64,000 bases of DNA from Ganoderma boninense (lineage: Eukaryota; Basidiomycota; Agaricomycetes; Polyporales; Polyporaceae): the NCBI GenBank assembly GCA_002900995.3, contig CM035311.1, positions 3,658,001 through 3,722,000 on the forward strand, written 5' to 3'. Each line of letters opens with the position of its first letter. Position 1 is the stretch's first letter. Both the position numbers and the translations under genes were made by a program. A model generated the notes under the pieces. It saw nothing but the letters and a program-made list of their open reading frames with translations. It was not told the DNA's origin and did no database searches. Below are positions 36,521-46,283 of the stretch, in pieces.

Positions 36521-36590
36521 GAAGGTGGCCTCCAAAGCTGCAAGGCCTATTAGGCCTGCAGTTTGTAAACTCCGTTGTAGTCCCTACGAA
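36521..36590 (-). repeat. right inverted terminus of the 35.9-36.6 kb element
   Basis: Reverse-complement partner of 35881-35957. The shared core includes TTTGTAAACTCCGTTGTAG on the plus strand. Confidence 0.8.
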
Positions 36591-37231
36591 TATAATGATC
36601 ATGCGAACATGGTGGATGAAGAGAAACCAGTGTGAACGTAAGAAAGACCCTAGGCTATTGTGGCGAACAAATTTTTTCGATTATTTTCAAGGGTCGAAAC
36701 GGAGTGCGAACTTGAAGAGTCCGTCTACAGGCGAACTGGACACGTCTTTCGTAACATTTGACGTGACACCGACTCCGAGTCGCCCTGGGGATGCCGGTGG
36801 AGCAGTGTGGGGGTACATAGAGAGAAGTTGTATTCAGCCAAAGTAGAATAAGGAATCAAAATGTAAAGAAGAGTAGCTCACTCCATCAAAGATGAGGTGT
36901 ATCCTGCCGTCTGCTGCCAGTGGTGAGCGGTGCTCAGGATGAGCGTCGACTGCCAATCTAGCTCAACCTAGCATATATTTCGTACTGCAGCTTTACCACT
37001 TAATACAATGTCTCGGTGGGAAGTGTCCGTGTGTTTGCGCTGTTTAATACTAGATCAAACGTATTTCGGGCCATATTCGTGGACGTGATGCCTAATCAAT
37101 GTAGGATGCTTCATAGTTCAATACATTTCCGAGCGACGAGTGTTACTATCGGACTCAAACTCAAAGCACACCATGTCTCGAAAGGGATGTATACAGGCGC
37201 AATGAAACAAGTGGTAAGAGAGAATTGTAGC
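36591..37231. other. intergenic downstream of P2
   Basis: AT-rich spacer and probable 3'UTR of P2. No gene, repeat or RNA recognised. Confidence 0.45.
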
Positions 37232-40097
37232 TCAGACGAACACCTTCTTCGATATTTTATTCCTACGCGCTGAGCTCACCTCAGAGGATTTCCCATAAAC
37301 TTGATTCATATTGACTGTCGCTTGTATTGCGTTCGTGGTTTCCTGTACTTGCATCTTCTCAACATCGCGCACGATCTCCTCAATCCTCGATGTCTCGGAC
37401 GATGGTGGCAAGATTCCTCCGAGCGATCTCTCGAGCTCGCGCATGCGGTTTTGGATATCCTGCTCATTTTCGTGCGTCCGCTACAAGTATATATCGAGGA
37501 ATTGTCAGCCACTCACACGCCCTGGAACGCATATTGACAAAGGAAATGTACTTCGGCAATCAGGTGGACGATCTGGTCGCTTGCGCCTTGCGCCCAGTCC
37601 TGGATCTCTTTCCCGGCTGCAGCAACCGCTTCACGGTCGTCGGAGCCGACGAGCCTGCCCATTCCGAGGAGCATGTTCACGCCGGGATGCACGTTGCCGT
37701 TGTACAAAGTCACGTACATCTAGAACGTGGTGAGTCGTTGTTCGAGTAAGCTGCATCCCAGTAATAATAATGGACCGGAGGGCTCACGTCGCTGATGTTC
37801 TCCACCACTTTGCTGATCTTCGCAGTAGACAAGGCATGATTATATATGGCCTAGAGCACGTAGAAAGTTGAGTGTCAACGCGGGGCTGGGACGCGGCTGC
37901 CGTAATTACCTGTCGTGCCCAAGAATCCAGGGTGACGCCCTCAATCTGTTTCACCTCCGGACCTCCGGGTTTGTCCTCGATAGCGCTCGCGTCTTTGACA
38001 ATGGTGATGAATTGGTCTGCGGCCTCCTTCAGCGTCACGGAGACGAGATTGTGCACGGCATCAAAGAAGTGCACGAGGCTGTTGAGGTACGTCTTGAGCT
38101 CGCACAGAAACTGAATCGCCTTGCGGAGTATCTCCGTGATCTCCTCCCACTGTGCCCATGTGGTTAGTGCCGACAAAAGTCGCCATGGATAAAGTTGGTG
38201 CTTACGTTCTGCTGCTGGACATCTATCTTCGCCAGCTGGGCCATGATGTCCCCCAACTGCCCGTTGACCTCCATCAACTTGTCCGACGCGGCCTTTGAGC
38301 TCTCTCTGCTCGCATTCAGCTGCGCCTGCGTAGCCGCGAGACGGTACTGCGTGCTCCGCACCCGAAGCTCTGCCTGGCCGCCACCAGACTCGAAGCTCGG
38401 GTCCGGGAGGAAGGGGTTGCAAGTGAGAAGCGACGAGCCCAGCTTGAGGTCCGCCTCGCAAGCGAATGCGAGGACGCCTTCACGCCATGCAGATATATTG
38501 TTGGTGAGCTGTTCAATAGTGCTCCGATTTCCTGGCGGAACGACAGAACCCAGCGCCTTAGCGAACTGAAGGGCGCGCAATAAGTGAGCAGCCCGATCCA
38601 CGGGTGAATTGCGTTGGTTGACGGAGACTCACGTCATAACCTCTCCTGGCAAGTCCATAGGCAGTGTTAGTGGCATGGCCAGCGTTGCGATTGTGGGTTC
38701 TGAGACTCTTCATAACCTGGTCGCATCGGACCTTGATGTCCATGCACCCGCCAGCCCCGTGAGACTTGATCGCGTTCCAGTCAAGGCGTCCGTCGGGCCC
38801 TCCCATGACTAGAATATGCAGGCTCTCTGCCTGTTCGCGCAGCGCGGAGGCCCTCTGGTATCCAGGGTCGTTCACGTCGGAAAGATCGACGGGCGGGGAA
38901 CTTTGAACCATAGGTGCCGCTGGCGTGCTTGAAGCCGGATGGGAGGGTTCGTGCCGTCCGGCCTTGAAGAAGCCAAATGTTAACTTGTTAGCGACGTTCT
39001 GAGGAGCAGTCAGCGCCCTGATTCAACGCCATGATGACCATTGCATCCTACCGATAGCGTGTCCAAAGCTCCGAGCCCAGCAAGCTCCCAACCTAGAACA
39101 GGATATGGCATCATGAGGCTGTTTCGTTTTCAGTTTCCATTGGCGTACCTCCAGGCATCGAGCCGGCGGCGTTGTTGAACTTCTCTTGTGCGTTGGTGAA
39201 CTCCTCGCGTGCATTCTGGAGCGTTTCCTCTCCGATGCGCCTCATCTCCTGAGTGGCCTCCTCTTCCTTCGCCAAATACGCCTTCCGGAGGTCCGCCTCT
39301 CTAGTCTGGCTCTCATTCTCGCCTGACATCACGAAGTCCGTCAGACAATCATTCCCCGTTCTCTTGAAACGCACAAACACACACATACCTTGGGTCGCAG
39401 CGCACGACTCATGAATCTCCATCGTCAGCGCGAGGAGGTCGTTGAACGTCTGGTCCGTCTCCTTCGCCTTCGCCAAGCACGCCTCGATCGTCTTACTGAG
39501 CGACTCGATCTGGTGCGGGAGGTGGCGCTCGACGGCCTTGTCGTTCTGCGCGGGGGTGTTGTCGTCGTGGCCGACGAGCAGCTGCACGATGTTGTTCACG
39601 CCGGGACGCACGGCCGCGCAGCGCTTGTTGATCTCGTCGAAGTTGACGAAGGACTTGTTCAGCGCGAGCGCGCCCGAGTTGACGAGCTGCATGATCGTCG
39701 CGCGGAAGCTGTCTGGGTAGCGGACGTGCTTGAAGCCCTCCTTTGGCTCGACGAGCTTGAAGTCGGTCGCGGTCGCGACTATCGTGAGTTGCCCTGGTGG
39801 TACGAAGACAGCGGTGCCCGGGAGTCAGTCCGAGTCATGGGATCCACGGTACGCAAGGATGGGGGAGGGAAGACGCACCGAGAATGGACACGGCCATGGG
39901 GGCCGGGACGAGTACATCGGCGGACGGGAACGCATACGACGTCCTGCGGCCATCGTGAGTCAACGATGAGGACAAGAGTGTAGGGAAGAAACTAACCTCC
40001 GCGCGAAGTCTTGGACCTCTATGGCTCCTGAATGGGTCTCGGCGACGCGGCTGTCGAACTCATCCGCCGATTGCACGACATTGTCAGGGCCAGACAT
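37232..40097 (-). CDS. P2: large helical protein of unknown family (paralogue of P1)
   Basis: Eleven exons give 743 aa: 40097-39997, 39943-39879, 39793-39389, 39322-39149, 39092-39052, 38998-38633, 38565-38206, 38149-37910, 37850-37788, 37719-37552 and 37480-37232. Exons 2, 3, 4, 5, 8 and 9 have exactly the P1 lengths (65, 405, 174, 41, 240, 63 nt), so the two are ancient tandem duplicates. Shared blocks: FPSADVLVPAPMAVSIL, FDEINKRCAAV, the Ala/Glu coiled coil of exon 4, GRLDWNAIKSHGAGGC, LNASRESSKAASDKLMEVN, WEEITEILRKAIQFLCELK and YVTLYNGNVHPGVNMLLGM. The C-terminus differs and ends in a basic tail (RRNKISKKVFV). A GTGAGC within the last exon could be a further donor, so the last ~15 residues are less certain. 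Function unknown; predicted almost entirely alpha-helical, cytosolic by lack of a signal. Confidence 0.8.
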
Positions 40098-40585
40098 GGT
40101 GAGAGGCAGAATGGGCAGCGGGGGTTGCAAAGACGAGAGGTATGCGGGGAGGCCGTTGTAGTACCCTGGTGGAGTAAATGAGGGTAAGAAGGCTGGGACA
40201 CGAGGCAATACTGCAGCGGCGTGTTCTTCGAGACCTGCTTGCACAGCGCGCGGTGGACCAGTGAGCATCGCAGACCGATAGGGATGTATAAGGGCCTGTC
40301 ACTCGCAACATCTGTGGTCGAGAAGCGCTGCCGCAGCATTCATTTCCGTTGCGGGGCCGGCTGTGCATTGTTCAAGACCGAACATGCACGTTTCCTAGTA
40401 TCAGCACTGCGGTAATCCCCTGGACTGGCCAAAATAGCACACCGCACTGAAATCGCATGTTCAGCTGTGCCGAGCATCCCTGCATTAGGTTTGATCGCAC
40501 AGTAGGTTCTTGGTATTATTGAGGCTGCCATACTGGCGAGACACATCCGACACCTAGGTACAGAGCACTGGTCCTGGGAGAGAGA
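40098..40585. other. intergenic: P2 promoter and P3 3' flank
   Basis: Spacer with a possible TTATACAT element on the minus strand near 40285, which would be far (about 185 bp) from the P2 start. Nothing else is recognised. Confidence 0.45.
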
Positions 40586-41693
40586 CTACACGGTAAGCCG
40601 GTGACGCCTGATATCCGCAACACGACGGTCTAGGGCCCCAAGAGCCCCGTCATTCAGCTGCGCCAAGGGTCCTGCGAACATCTCGTTGGATCCAAGGGCT
40701 CTCGCGACGCCCCTCAGTCCCGAGACGACGTTGCGCATGGACCCCATCGTCGCGATCGTCGTCGAGCTGCTCACCGCGCGGTTGACTGTGTGCAGACAGT
40801 CGTTGATGCGCTGAGAGAGCTCCGCGAGAGTCGCACGCGTGTCCTCGAGCCTGCGCGCCTCGGCGGAGAGCTCGTCTGCCTTCTGGCGAAGCTGCGAGAG
40901 CTTGGACGAAAGCCGCTCGCTTTCGGCACGCTCTCCGGCGAGTTCGCCGCGCCGCGCGTCGAGCTGGGAGTTGGCTGACGAGAGCTGGCTCTCGATGGAC
41001 GAGACGGTGCGCTGGTGCTGCTCGGAGATGCCCTGCATAGCGGTGGCGTCGACCGTCATCAGGATGAGGGGCACAATGGGGATGAAGAACGTGGCGATGG
41101 ACTGGGACATGGTGCACGTGGGCATGAGCGTTGTGGTATATTTGTATTCGAGTCTGGAATGTGCGTACCGCGATGCGCAAGCCATTGCGCGCGTTCTCGT
41201 GCCCGTTCTGCTGCTCTTTGGCATGATTGAGGGCATGCTGGGCGGATTCGAGGTTCGAGCGCTCGCGTCGTATGTCTTCCTCGAGGGTACTGATGCGAGC
41301 CTCGGTGGCTCGAGTGCGTTGGCGCGTCTCCTCCAGGCCCATGGAAGTTTCACGGATGGTGTCTTCAATTTTGCGAGCCTCGTCAAGGTTACGGGACAGA
41401 TTGTCCCCTGTCTCTCCGAGCCAGCCTGAAGCCGTTTCTGAGGCGGAGCGGAGACTCTGCACGTACAGTCGGATTAGTGGACGATGAACATGGTGAATAA
41501 CACTATGACTAAGGGGGCAAACCTCTACGACAGTTTGACTAAAACCCAGGAATTTTTCGACAGTCGAGCTAGCATAGTTGATGGCGACGATGTCGGAAGA
41601 CCACGGTCCATCCGGCTGCAGAGCCATCACGATGCCGTTCATGCCCTCGATGGCATGTTGGACGTCAGTTACAACGAGGAGTTTCCGGTCCAT
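40586..41693 (-). CDS. P3: coiled-coil / hydrophobic segment / coiled-coil protein of unknown family
   Basis: Three exons (41693-41523, 41456-41169, 41101-40586) with two 66-67 bp introns in phase 0 give 324 aa. Residues 1-57 form a small N-terminal region. Residues about 60-150 form a long charged heptad-rich helix (ARISTLEEDIRRERSNLESA). Residues 154-176 are a hydrophobic stretch (IATFFIPIVPLILMTVDATA). Residues about 180-275 form a second long coiled coil (LSSKLSQLRQKADELSAEAR). The tail has a Gly/Ala/Met-rich segment (IATMGSMRNVVSGLRGVARA). There is no signal peptide. Two antiparallel helices joined by a hydrophobic hairpin is the topology of several helical membrane-inserting protein families, but it also fits an ordinary membrane-anchored coiled-coil protein. 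Family not recognised. Same strand as P1 and P2, ending about 490 bp upstream of the P2 start. Confidence 0.75.
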
Positions 41694-41773
41694 GAATGCT
41701 GTCTTTCAGCCGTGTGAGTGAGCGTCGACAGAGAGAGGATGAGGGGGTCAAACAGGGATTGTCCCAGTGAGAT

Positions 41774-41782
41774 AATATATAA
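41774..41782 (-). promoter_or_regulatory. TATA-like element of P3
   Basis: An AT-rich TATATTAT-type core about 80 bp upstream of ATG 41693 on the minus strand. Confidence 0.4.
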
Positions 41783-44150
41783 TAGTATTGCAGCTGCGGT
41801 AAGTCAGATGCACGACGCCTCCAGGAATCAATGAGGCAGAAAGTTTGGAGAATGTTGGCATACATGAAATTGAGATCTTCTTCCCTACACATCTCCGCGA
41901 ATTTACCTATCTCAGCGGGAACGAGTCACCTTGGCCGTCGAAGGACTGTGTCGGTGATCAGCTGGTGGAGGAAAGTTGGATAAGCGCCAAGGGCGCGTCT
42001 ACCGCATGCTTCCTGTTTGTTGACACGACGCGACTTTTCTCGCCTCCTCCCACCTCGTTTCCACTCCTCTCTGACCGTCTCACAGGCGAGCGGCCATTTC
42101 ATTCCTTGTGGGCGCCGTGGGCGTGGTCTGGTGCATGAGCCTTGAATGCCATCCACTCGTCCCCATGGCTGGATCCCCAACGACTCCATAATCACAAGGT
42201 ATGTGAATTTCTACCCTCTCACCAACCGCGACGTGCTGCATGGGCCTTGACGCGATGCAGATGCCCCGCTGCATTAGTCTGCTGCAACGTCGTTGAATGC
42301 CATCCAGCGCTGTAGCAGCTCTTGCAACGTAGCATCTGTATGACATCGCGGGCCAATGAGGGCATTCACCTTGACACGGTAATCAATTCGCTGGCCTTCT
42401 CTGGACGCCTTCCGTCTGACTCACCTGTATCCATCCATTCCCGCTCACGCCACTGCATCGCAAGCTGCTTCTCACGGAACCTTCCTGCCCCACCCCCGTG
42501 CCTTCGAGCTGGCCAGGGCCCACGTAGAGGCATCTAGCCGAAGGGCGCTTAAATGCCGCGAACTCGGCTTTGCGGGTGGTCACTCAGGGACGTGTTCCAA
42601 GTGAGAGCCACGACCAAGTCTGGGAGGAAGGGTGCTTACCCGCCTATGTTCCCCGCGTGCTGTCCTTGGGAGGGCGTGCACTGCCCACATGCCACGTCAC
42701 GGCCATCTCTCGCTTTCGACGCTGGGCCCTCTTCCTCGCCTCGTCATCCCGCTCGGACCCAAGCCAGCGAGGAACTTGATCTCGAGCTCCCACATTTCCC
42801 GCACACGCTGGTTCATGGCATGCTTTACGTTCTTCGCATTGATGCTCATTGTTCTGCAGAGACCACGCGAGGTCCTCCACTGCAGCTTCCACTTCTGCGT
42901 CTGCCTCCGGATCGTCTTCCGCCCCGACGCGCACCGCGTTCACTGGACTCCTCTGCATGGAATTTGGCGTCAGGTCGTCGAAGATCTTGGCGGCTGCGTC
43001 GTGTAGGCGACGACGGCCAGAGAGGATGCGGGTGGCACAAATAAATTAATGAAAGTGTGCGTGAGGAGCCCCAGTCACCGAAGAATGCCCTGCGAGGCCC
43101 GGCGGTTGCGGCTATGTCTGCGCGAAGGCGCCTCGAGCTCTTGACATAGGATGGGGTGTCGGTGTGTGGCGGCGTCCTGCACAGATTCCCACCCCCTCTG
43201 CTCCTCTAGATCTCTCGACCTCAGACGCTCAGACGTCTCCTCGGCCTCGATCTCGTCTCGTCCATCTCCTCCATCCAGAAATCTGCAGTCTCTTCCTAAA
43301 ACAAGCCCTCAGTCTCCAGTCAGCCAGCCACAAACACCCCGAACGCCTTTTGGGAGCCGCCCGCCATCGCGCTGCAGCCTGCGCGTCTCCTCCATCTCCT
43401 CCAAGTCCGCGACCACCATCCTGCGCTCCAGGCTCCGGACGTGACGATGACGACGACGCGACGTGACGCTCTTCTCCGCCACTCCCGCGGCGGTCCTCAG
43501 CTCTGCATTCATTTTCAGCCGCGGCGACACCGTTCCCTTCTGCAGCTGCAGCTGCGACGGCGCGTGCCGCGTTGTGTTCACCAGAGAGCGGCTGCACCAT
43601 GCGCGTGCGAGTGCGGCAGCGATTCAATACTCAGGCCTGAGGTCTCAGGCTCGGAGTGCAGTATTGGCTTCGTCTCTGTGTCTTTTCTGGGACCTGCCAG
43701 GGGCTGTCGTGACCCGCCGAGCCCTTCGTGTGCCCCGCGGTACGGGGGCATGGCGCGCGGCTTGAAGGTGTAGCCCTCGAGCTCGAGCTCGTGCAGGAGT
43801 TTGTCGAGGAGCAGGAGAAAGAGGAAGAGGAAGAGGAAGAGGACGTGCGTGGCTGGGAAGCCTGCCAGATGAGATAGTCTTGTCATTTGTCACAATGGTT
43901 CCTCCGGGACAGACGCATCCTGGTACCGCGATGATGAGCTGCCAGTGGGCGATGTGGAGGGAGTCGCGATACACGATGTGGCATTATCGCGCAGCCCAAC
44001 TCCGTCGCTGTGCCGTACTGCCACTCGGCTCCGGAGAACTCTCAGCTCGACGGGCTCTTCCAGTGTCAGTTCTAAGGCGCGGATCAGCAGACGTTCGTAG
44101 GCGGCCTCGGGTTCGGCGCCGCACGCGCGACCTCTCTGTGCCCCCTTCGC
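41783..44150. other. intergenic, no firm gene
   Basis: About 2.4 kb. A minus-strand stretch around 42640-42960 can be read as a charged helical segment (CRTMSINAKNVKHAMNQRV), perhaps an exon of a decayed gene, but I found no partners or family. The pyrimidine-rich part at 43190-43450 and the CTCGAGCTCGAGCTCG / GAGGAAGAGGAAGAGGAAGA simple repeats near 43780-43840 are low complexity. Confidence 0.4.
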
Positions 44151-44159
44151 CCCTCTGTG

Positions 44160-44640
44160 CCTGTCCTGCGAACCCCAACGGGCCTATTGCTGATGGCCGG
44201 AAGCTCACCGACATCACGCAGGACCCTGGCCTCGATAACATTCCGAGCGAGTTGGACTGCGGCGACGACTCTGAGGACACGTCGTCGACCGAGGCCGCCG
44301 CGACCAGCTGCAGCACGGAGGCTTTTGCGACAACGACTACCGCCGCCGCCGCTTCCTCGTGACACCTCGTCCTCCTCGAACTCCAACTGCAAATCGCACC
44401 CGACGCCCAGAAGCTCACTGAACAGCTCGCCACTCTCACGTCAGACGCCACCCGAAACGACGGCGACCAGGCCGGTCCGCGATGTGCGTAAGCGGCAAGT
44501 TCGTGAGCATGGACTGCGCGGCGACGACACAGTGCTTCGCGCTGCCGCTCGTGAACAAGGCCGGTACGTCGCTCGCATGCACGACGCAGGACGATGCAGC
44601 TGCGCGCATCGCTGCGGGGGGCATCACTGGGAGCGACTGA
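44160..44640 (+). pseudogene. broken 3' part of a secreted Cys-rich repeat protein
   Basis: The last part (about 44485-44640, stop at 44638-44640) reads CVSGKFVSMDCAATTQCFAL followed by PLVNKAGTSLACTTQDDAAA. I recognise this as the recurrent C-x-G-x-F-V...C...T-x-C-x-A-L-P-L-V-N motif of secreted basidiomycete proteins, often seen in extracellular or carbohydrate-associated proteins. The preceding repeat (DAQKLTEQLATLTSDATRND) is in another frame, so a frameshift lies near 44480. That frame also meets an in-frame TGA at 44360-44362. No start or signal peptide is found. The copy sits just before the assembly gap, so misassembly or sequencing error could add to the damage. Confidence 0.5.
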
Positions 44641-44739
44641 GTATCGCGTTCAGTGCTTGAGGGGCGCTCGGCTCGAGCGCGGTATCCCTTTGTTGCGGGG
44701 TGACGAAGGATGTGAGCTCTGAGAGCCATTGCGCGGGAT

Positions 44740-44839
44740 NNNNNNNNNNNNNNNNNNNNNNNNNNNNNNNNNNNNNNNNNNNNNNNNNNNNNNNNNNNNN
44801 NNNNNNNNNNNNNNNNNNNNNNNNNNNNNNNNNNNNNNN
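44740..44839. other. assembly gap (100 N)
   Basis: Exactly 100 consecutive N, the conventional scaffold spacer of unknown true length. It truncates the phosphate-carrier copy on its right side. Confidence 0.99.
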
Positions 44840-45141
44840 GCGCCCAAGGAGACGTACGGCGACACGATGCAGCTCGGCATCACCTTCGCGTCGGGCTACA
44901 TCGCGGGCGTGGTCTGCGCGGTCGTGTCGCACCCGGCGGACTCGATCGTGTCGCTCATGGGCAAGCCCGAGCACAGGGGCAAAGCGCTGGGCCAGATCGC
45001 GTCTGAGACGGGGATCGTCACGCTGGCGACGAAGGCCTCGGCACGCGCGTGCTCATGATCGGCACCCTGACCGGCCTTCAGTGGTGGATTTACGACTCAT
45101 GCAAGACCGCGTTCGGCCTCGGCACCACTGGGGGTAAGTAG
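44840..45141 (+). pseudogene. truncated, frameshifted copy of the mitochondrial phosphate carrier (last exon)
   Basis: This matches the last exon of the intact carrier at 57122-58657, starting at APKETYG and covering FASGYIAGVVCAVVSHPADS through IVTLATK. There one G is missing relative to the intact copy (AAGGCCTCGG versus AAGGGCCTCGG, near 45032). The frame shifts and would end early, while the shifted frame continues with the expected [19 protein letters not shown] and a stop at 45139-45141. Nucleotide similarity is high, so the duplication is recent. The part upstream is lost in, or lies beyond, the N gap. It could be a true pseudogene or a single-base error in a poorly assembled region. 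Confidence 0.8.
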
Positions 45142-46081
45142 GCGATGTGCTGCGCTCGGCGTGTGAAGTGTGGGGACAAGATGAGCAGGGAGAGGGCTGG
45201 ATAGTAATACGCTGCTGGACGGTCTATTGAGGATTATTCTGCTGCGAATGACTTCGTGTTCTGCAGGTCTGCGAACATACGTTAGTACTATTCCGCGACA
45301 TACGATTGCATACCCTCCCCGCCCGGACCGCTCAATGTTAGGCGAATCTGCCTTTCTTCCAGGACTTCTCCACAGACCAACATCCCCTTCAGCGAATGTC
45401 GAGCTTTCGAGGATACCATCGGAGTCCCAGTAAGTAGTGGTCCCGGTCGTACGGTATTCTCAGTTCTGCGCTTGAGCACGGATGGTGCGGGATGGACGCT
45501 GGCTGTCTCGAGTGGTAAAGGTATCCTTCGCAGTTGGCACGTTAATGCTTGATCGAGAATGTCATATTCCAGCTTTGTCTCGTTCGACACGTTGGCGTTG
45601 CGATTCGGTGTTCGTGTTGGAGGCACTGGCAGGGCCATGGGTTCCAGTTTGAGAGGCGTCATCATGCACGTCCTGGCGGGACCTTGTCTCCCCCTTTGTC
45701 TCCTTCTCTTTTTCACTTGCTACTTGCTATAACTGGTCGTCCGCATCAGCGTAAATAAATTTAATCGATAAAGGAGAAGAAGAACAATGGCGAGAACTCA
45801 GCAGCCGACAACCGAGATCACGGCGCTGCTGGCGCTTGGCCGTCGTTAAGACGCCCGCCCCCCCGCTTAAACGTCTTGCCCCCAAGAAGGAAATCCAACC
45901 ATCGCTCCTTCCGATCGAGTTGTCTCCTACCGTTTCCACTGCAGCCAAGTTGCAGAGCAAAAACACCATTGTCAGCTGCATTTGGTATGCTACGGCCTCG
46001 TGTTCCCTTTGTCCTAGTCACATCTGACCGGCTGGCTTGCGTATGCCACCCATTCCTCAGCCAGGCTTCCTAACCACCCCG
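45142..46081. other. intergenic; right part is the outer arm of the kinase inverted duplication
   Basis: 45142-45735 shows no recognisable gene. From about 45736 on, the sequence is the reverse complement of the window's right end (to 64000), i.e. the upstream flank of kinase K1 is shared with K2. Confidence 0.6.
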
Positions 46082-46089
46082 TATAAAAA
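46082..46089 (+). promoter_or_regulatory. TATA box of kinase K1
   Basis: TATAAAAA about 195 bp upstream of the chosen ATG (46284). The identical element precedes K2 at 63648-63655. Confidence 0.6.
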
Positions 46090-46145
46090 CCCTCATCACG
46101 CGTCTTCCAGGTCAGTTCTCTTCCACTTTCCCCCTCCTGCTCGCC

Positions 46146-46169
46146 ATGGGTGCCCATTCTCATCCATAG
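46146..46169 (+). promoter_or_regulatory. short upstream ORF in the K1 leader
   Basis: ATGGGTGCC...CATCCATAG: seven codons and a stop, in frame with the kinase ATG 138 bases downstream. The frame from 46170 to the ATG is fully open. The CATCCATAG end also looks like a splice acceptor, so a spliced leader is an alternative reading. Preserved in K2 (63591-63568). Confidence 0.45.
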
Positions 46170-46283
46170 AGCGCCAACGTCCACTCCTCTCCGGCCAGTG
46201 TCCGCCACCATCAGACTCGAGACCACTCTCGCAACAATCCTCATCTCTCCGTCAAGTACAAGGCCCCCACCGACCGCCAGAAC

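Larger units (their letters stand above)
35881..36590. mobile_element. element with ~75 bp terminal inverted repeats (MITE-like or non-autonomous DNA transposon)
   Basis: The left arm (35881-35957) and right arm (36521-36590) are inverted copies. Both contain, in opposite sense, ACAACGGAGTTTACAAACTG followed by a palindromic TAATAGGCCTTGCAGCTTTG block and then GGCCACCTTC. The interior (~560 bp) differs between the halves and shows no transposase motif. The outer ends fade into AT-rich flanks (ATATAGAGGGAC on the left, GTCCCTACGAATAT on the right), so exact ends and the target duplication are uncertain. Its position between P1 and P2 suggests it inserted into the spacer of the tandem pair. Confidence 0.7.

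Noticed and set aside
40650..41693. Single unspliced 347-codon reading of P3
   Set aside because: It reads through both introns and switches to a nonsense Arg/His/Ala-rich frame; the spliced model keeps heptads and phase.
46111..46169. 5'UTR intron of K1 with a GTCAGT donor
   Set aside because: The donor lies only about 22 bp after the TATA box, at or before the expected transcription start, so it is unlikely to be used; mentioned only as an alternative.
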